64,000 nucleotides of DNA from Protopterus annectens. Taxonomy: Eukaryota; Chordata; Ceratodontiformes; Protopteridae. The position numbers and the translations under genes were made by a program. The stretch spans positions 1,780,716,966-1,780,780,965 of the forward strand of contig NC_056743.1 of NCBI RefSeq assembly GCF_019279795.1, read 5' to 3'. A model generated the notes under the pieces. The model saw nothing but the letters and a program-made list of their open reading frames with translations. It made no database searches and was not told the origin of the DNA. Positions 60,690 through 64,000 of the stretch are shown here, piece by piece. The stretch's first letter is position 1. Each line of letters opens with the position of its first letter.

Positions 60690-61830
60690 GCCATCACTTT
60701 TCCACCTCCTTCTCTGAGTCCCCTATCATATCTTGATAAGACAATATCTCTTTATAAGAAAAGTTATTTCCATTCAGTTGCTGCAAAAATGTAGCCTGAA
60801 CAGGATAAGACAATGCAGCCTGTCTTGCTATCATATCTGCAAAAGTGTTACCATTGGTAACAAAGGAATCATCTGTCTTATGTGCAGCACATTTCACTGC
60901 ACAGATCTTCCTTGTTAATAATAAAGTATCTAACAATCCATCAACTCTACTCTGCTCTACTATACTTCCAATAATCCAATACCAAATATATCTATAATAT
61001 ATCTACTATACCCCTAATATAATATAATCCCTCTACTCTGTTTCATACAGACTCCTCAGAGGCGACCTGTGTCTGGCATAAAAGGAAATCTCGGACCCCA
61101 TCTTGATGGGACTGCTGCATATCCACAAGTCAAGCTCCACTTGAATAGCCCGCACAGGCAGCCTTAACCTGGTCTGCGACACTGACAGGACATGTTGGTG
61201 TGACAGATGTGTCCCACAGACTCTCCCATCTATGGAATAGACTCCCTCTCCACGTCAAGCAGAGTACCTATTTACCCCTTTTTAAGACCAACCTGGATAA
61301 GTGGATGGAGAAATAGAAAATACATCCCTGGGATTCCACCTGTACCCCTGCTGGACAGGAGCATCGGGTGCTAATTTGTCTATGCATGGGCTAAAGTTTT
61401 GGCTATTCTTATAAGAGCCTCAGGGCCAATAGCCTAGTAACTTCTTATGATCCTATGAACAAAAACAGCATTTTACTAACTGTCCCTGCTGATGTTAAAT
61501 AGCCCCTTTCTTTCCAAGAATACCAAAATGATGGACTACACCATAAGCATAACGAGAAGCTGTGAAAAGGGTTACAATCTTCACTTATAGCTACAAGCTT
61601 GGCTACTTGAGCAGACACATTTCCATGTAATTGCCCAGTTAGTAAAATTCTGTCAGGTGCTAATGGAAAAGACTAACTAGGTCACTGCCATCTCTTCGAA
61701 CACAGGAGCCATCTACAAAGAGAATTAGATTTGGATTCTGCAAAGGAGAATCTTTCAAATCTAATCTAGTAGGAAGCACAGTGTTAGTAACAGCTACTAC
61801 ACAGTCATGGTTCTCCATTTACTGTAGGGA
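60690..61830 (-). pseudogene. Retroviral RNase H, split by a CR1 fragment (broken)
   Basis: The first half reads LILFVDGSC (catalytic-Asp block) and, after stops, SRYAYGVVHHFG (the motif around the third Asp of RNase H; here the expected TDSRYA reads TASRYA, so that Asp is lost). The second half (60936-60694) reads KICAVKCAAHKTDDSF and TFADMIARQAA, the last RNase H helix. The 61035-61462 CR1 piece lies between the halves. Confidence 0.7.
61035..61462 (+). mobile_element. CR1-type LINE, short copy 8 nested in retroviral RNase H
   Basis: The plus strand matches the last part of CR1 ORF2 (SYRLLR-like start, CLA.K, LMGLLHIHKS, NLVCDTDRTCW) and the 3' UTR, ending in ATGATCCTATGAAC (61449-61462). 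It belongs to the ATGATCCT tail subfamily. It is in the opposite orientation to the retrovirus. Just 5' of it, 60960-61034 is a TA/CT-rich stretch of unclear origin. Confidence 0.85.
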
Positions 61831-62149
61831 TTTAAGAAGGAGGGTAAAGTGGTGGAAATTGAACAACATAAGGAATGGTTATTAAGTAAATGCAACTTCA
61901 ATTATGCTGCAAATAAATATTGCATTTTAGTCCTCAGTACCAGAGCTTCTACAGAATGCTGAACTGCCACTTATGTCTTGTGCCTGACAGTCAGTGCGGC
62001 CATCATGTCTACAGTGCACGTCTACGCAGCCACTGCTCTAAGGCAGTGGGGAAGGGCTGCAGCTACAGAATCAAGATTCATACTGAAATATGCAAACAGT
62101 CTAAAACCATCTTTTCTACATTGTGTTAACAGTCCTAATGCTACTTCAT

Positions 62150-62600
62150 TTATGTCAATACAAAATAAAAAAAAATCTATTATAATAATCTAGCAACCCA
62201 AGTGCAGGATTTAAAAGTAATGTTTTCAATTGTACAAAAGCTTGTCCATGGTAATCCTGCTAAGGTAAAGGTTCAAGGGTATCTTTCTTTAATAATTATA
62301 ACAAAGGTTTTACTACTTCTGAATAATTAGAAATCTATTGTTGACAGCATCTTATTAATCCCAGAAAAGCTTGCAGATATTTTAATGTAGTAGGAAGTGG
62401 TGCAGTTTGGATGAAGGCAAAGTTTGTCTAGGGCCTTCTGAAATAAAATGTCCCCCAAGTATTGAACCTGAGGTTTCCACAACTACAATCTTAAATCCTA
62501 ATTCTGCTACCTTACTGAAAAGAAAAATAGTGCCTTGTTTAAAATCATGTAGAGTTTTTGAAGCTAAAATCAAATCCTATATGAAAGTAGACCCAGAAGG
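62150..62600 (-). pseudogene. Retroviral reverse transcriptase, C-terminal part (broken)
   Basis: Frames contain an ISEGPRQTLP block (preceded by a degraded YLGH-like position) and thumb/connection-like segments such as QAFVQLKTLLLNPALGL. These are typical of gamma/epsilon-type retroviral pol. The catalytic YxDD part lies upstream and is not visible, probably lost at the SINE junction near 62610. At least five frame interruptions are present. Confidence 0.65.
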
Positions 62601-62618
62601 TAATTCATATTGCATTAT

Positions 62619-62885
62619 AGCCGTGATGGTACAGCGGTAGCATTATTGCCTCACAGCAAGAGGTTCTCCTGTTCAATTCTCGGCTGGAGGGCCTTCTGTG
62701 TGGAGTCTGCATGTCCTCCCCGTGGTGGAGTGGCTTCCGAAAGACATGTGTGAATGGGCGTGCCTTCGCTGAAGGTTGGGCATTGGGCTGGCAAGTCGGC
62801 CCCATAAAAATCTACTGCCAGTCATTAGTGGGCCAGAGTTCCGCTGTTGCGACCCCTAACCGGGAAAAGCTGAAAAGACAAACAA
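62619..62885 (+). mobile_element. tRNA-derived SINE with V-SINE-like core, copy B
   Basis: The head GATGGTACAGCGGTAGCATT with GCCTCACAGCAAGAGGTTCT and a box-B-like GTTCAATTCTCG is tRNA-like. The core TGTGTGGAGTCTGCATGTCC is the same as in copy A. The end GCGACCCCTAACCGGGAAAA matches the copy A terminus. An internal deletion shortens the core. It lies at the edge of the retroviral relic. Confidence 0.78.
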
Positions 62886-64000
62886 ACTGTCTATATTAAC
62901 TATACTGTATTTATGCTGAAACTGTTGTGTTCTCTTGCTTAATTTAACATCAGAGAAGGATCCTGTGCTGTATTTGCATTCTGCTATGTTGAAACTGTGA
63001 TAATCTAACTCAGTTCATGCGCACTAGCTAAGGTGTGACCCACATGCACTGATAGTGTAATGCCAGCAGTCTAACCCTAATCTGAATGTATAGCCTGCTA
63101 CTGTTACTGTATTTTACCTATATACAGTGAGATAACCACAACTGCAGTTTGGCGGGCTGCTTCTATATTATAATTTATTTTGTCAGCTGTATGCTGCTTT
63201 CCATTCTTTCCTACCTAAATACATTGTAGAAGCTGCGTTATTCTTGTACGGCAACACTACCTTGCCGGTATTAGATGAAATCTGTCTTTAAGGATATTTC
63301 CTAATGCTAGAAGTGAAAGTCTGGTTAAAGTTAGTGTTACTGTTAGAAACGCCAACTGTAGAAGCTGGCTTTTTGCGGCAACACTTAATTACCGGTATTA
63401 AATGCAGAAATGTTTTCCAGGGATTTGCTACTGTTAAACGTAAAAGGTTGTTAAGGATATCACTACTGTTAGGAACGCTGGATAGCCACTACTACCCCTA
63501 CCTTAAACCAATTATAGCCTAGCAAATATCTGGCTCTACTGCATGCTAGCCCTGGTAATGTTAATGCTGGCACTAGAGTGAAAATTTGCAACTGCTACCA
63601 TAAGTATTAGAAAGGGAAAGTGCATGTTATCCTGGTGTCTGGCAGAGTGGGAAATGCAGACTTAATGTTTAATGCTAAAACCTTAACAGATCGACAAACT
63701 AAATGTTGTTTTCATATGTATGCAATCACTGGCAGTTAACTACACTCTGAGCACTCAACTCCTCTTGCACTCTACCCCCCAACCTTCTCCCTGTCCTTCT
63801 ATTCTACCACTCACAAGAAGTCATAACCTTCTCCTCTCTTCTTTTTTCAGCTTGAAAGCTCTGCGTTGTATCCCCCCCCCCCCCAACCACCTAATTTTAA
63901 ACAAACAAAACTGAACAACTTGGGGCAAACCAGGACGCATCCTCTCAACCTCACAGTGTAAGTTACAACCTACAGTGTCTCTGCATAGTGGTATTGCTTA
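62886..64000. repeat. Non-coding end region with a direct repeat of about 130 bp
   Basis: TGTAGAAGCTG recurs at 63225 and 63358. GGCAACAC..ACCGGTATTA, AAGGATAT and ACTGTTAG.AACGC blocks follow in the same order in both units (63225-63357 and 63358-63490). The strand is pyrimidine-rich at 63750-63850, followed by a run of about 14 C at 63871-63884. No coding signal is seen. Confidence 0.6.

Larger units (their letters stand above)
58000..62610 (-). mobile_element. Endogenous retrovirus relic (gamma/epsilon-like pol), minus strand
   Basis: Pol domains lie in retroviral order on the minus strand: RT C-terminal part (about 62600-62150), RNase H (about 61830-61470 and 60960-60690, split by a CR1 fragment), integrase (60581-59900) and integrase C-terminal domain (59780-59562). 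No LTR, gag or primer-binding site is recognised. Stops and frameshifts are frequent. The upstream end abuts a SINE at 62619. Confidence 0.75.

Overview
This window is vertebrate-type, non-coding nuclear DNA, moderately AT-rich and built almost entirely from layers of decayed transposable elements. I see no intact host gene, no bacterial-style operon, no rRNA or true tRNA gene and no CRISPR array. The element mix is CR1-type LINEs with an SGNH-esterase ORF1, PIF/Harbinger transposase relics, a LINE with a restriction-like endonuclease (R4/Dong/Rex6 type), a class-I-like endogenous retrovirus, and tRNA-derived SINEs with a V-SINE-like core. It fits a large, repeat-rich vertebrate genome such as a lungfish, amphibian or other non-mammal. 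The species cannot be fixed from the sequence alone.

Layout. 1-2.0 kb: a small foldback element and a 5'-truncated CR1 (-). 2.5-3.2 kb: Harbinger transposase relic (+). 5.37-5.57 kb: long TA microsatellite. 5.7-7.1 kb: five tandem units of about 260 bp. 7.5-8.7 kb: truncated CR1 (+) split by a roughly 365-bp palindromic insertion. 9.4-11.6 kb: degenerate reading frames on (-) with a Myb/SANT-like piece, possibly the second Harbinger protein. 11.9-15.8 kb: near-complete but old CR1 (+). 16.2-20.2 kb: the best-preserved CR1 (-), with ORF1 and ORF2 almost readable throughout; it lies tail-to-tail with the previous copy. 22.4-24.8 kb: tRNA-like short repeats and an unidentified Pro/Gly-rich frame. 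25.5-27.76 kb: 34-bp minisatellite abutting another CR1 (-). 27.8-31.8 kb: a Myb/SANT-like coding relic with a phase-compatible intron, and a 1.88-kb tandem duplication whose break falls in its exon.

32.6 kb: V-SINE-like element. 34-38.6 kb: AT-rich, mostly featureless. 38.6-43.3 kb: LINE 3' fragment, then a long R4/Dong-like LINE (-) with repeated Myb-like modules near its N terminus. 43.5-44.3 kb: TA microsatellites. 44.4-46.3 kb: CR1 (-). 46.4-47.6 kb: a different LINE (+). 47.6-51.3 kb: little recognisable. 51.4-52.2 kb: second Harbinger transposase relic (+). 52.2-55.6 kb: long CR1 (-). 56.9-57.85 kb: 3' end of another LINE (-). 58.0-62.6 kb: retroviral pol relic (-) carrying a CR1 fragment inside its RNase H region, bounded upstream by a SINE. 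62.9-64.0 kb: non-coding, with a 130-bp direct repeat.

Working logic: autonomous elements (CR1, Harbinger, R4-like LINE, retrovirus) supplied their own replication proteins, and the short elements are non-autonomous passengers. All coding regions found carry frameshifts or stops; none is predicted functional today. The most informative structures are the CR1 at 16-20 kb, the Myb-like gene relic at 27.8-28.4 kb and the Myb-like repeat array in the R4-type LINE.
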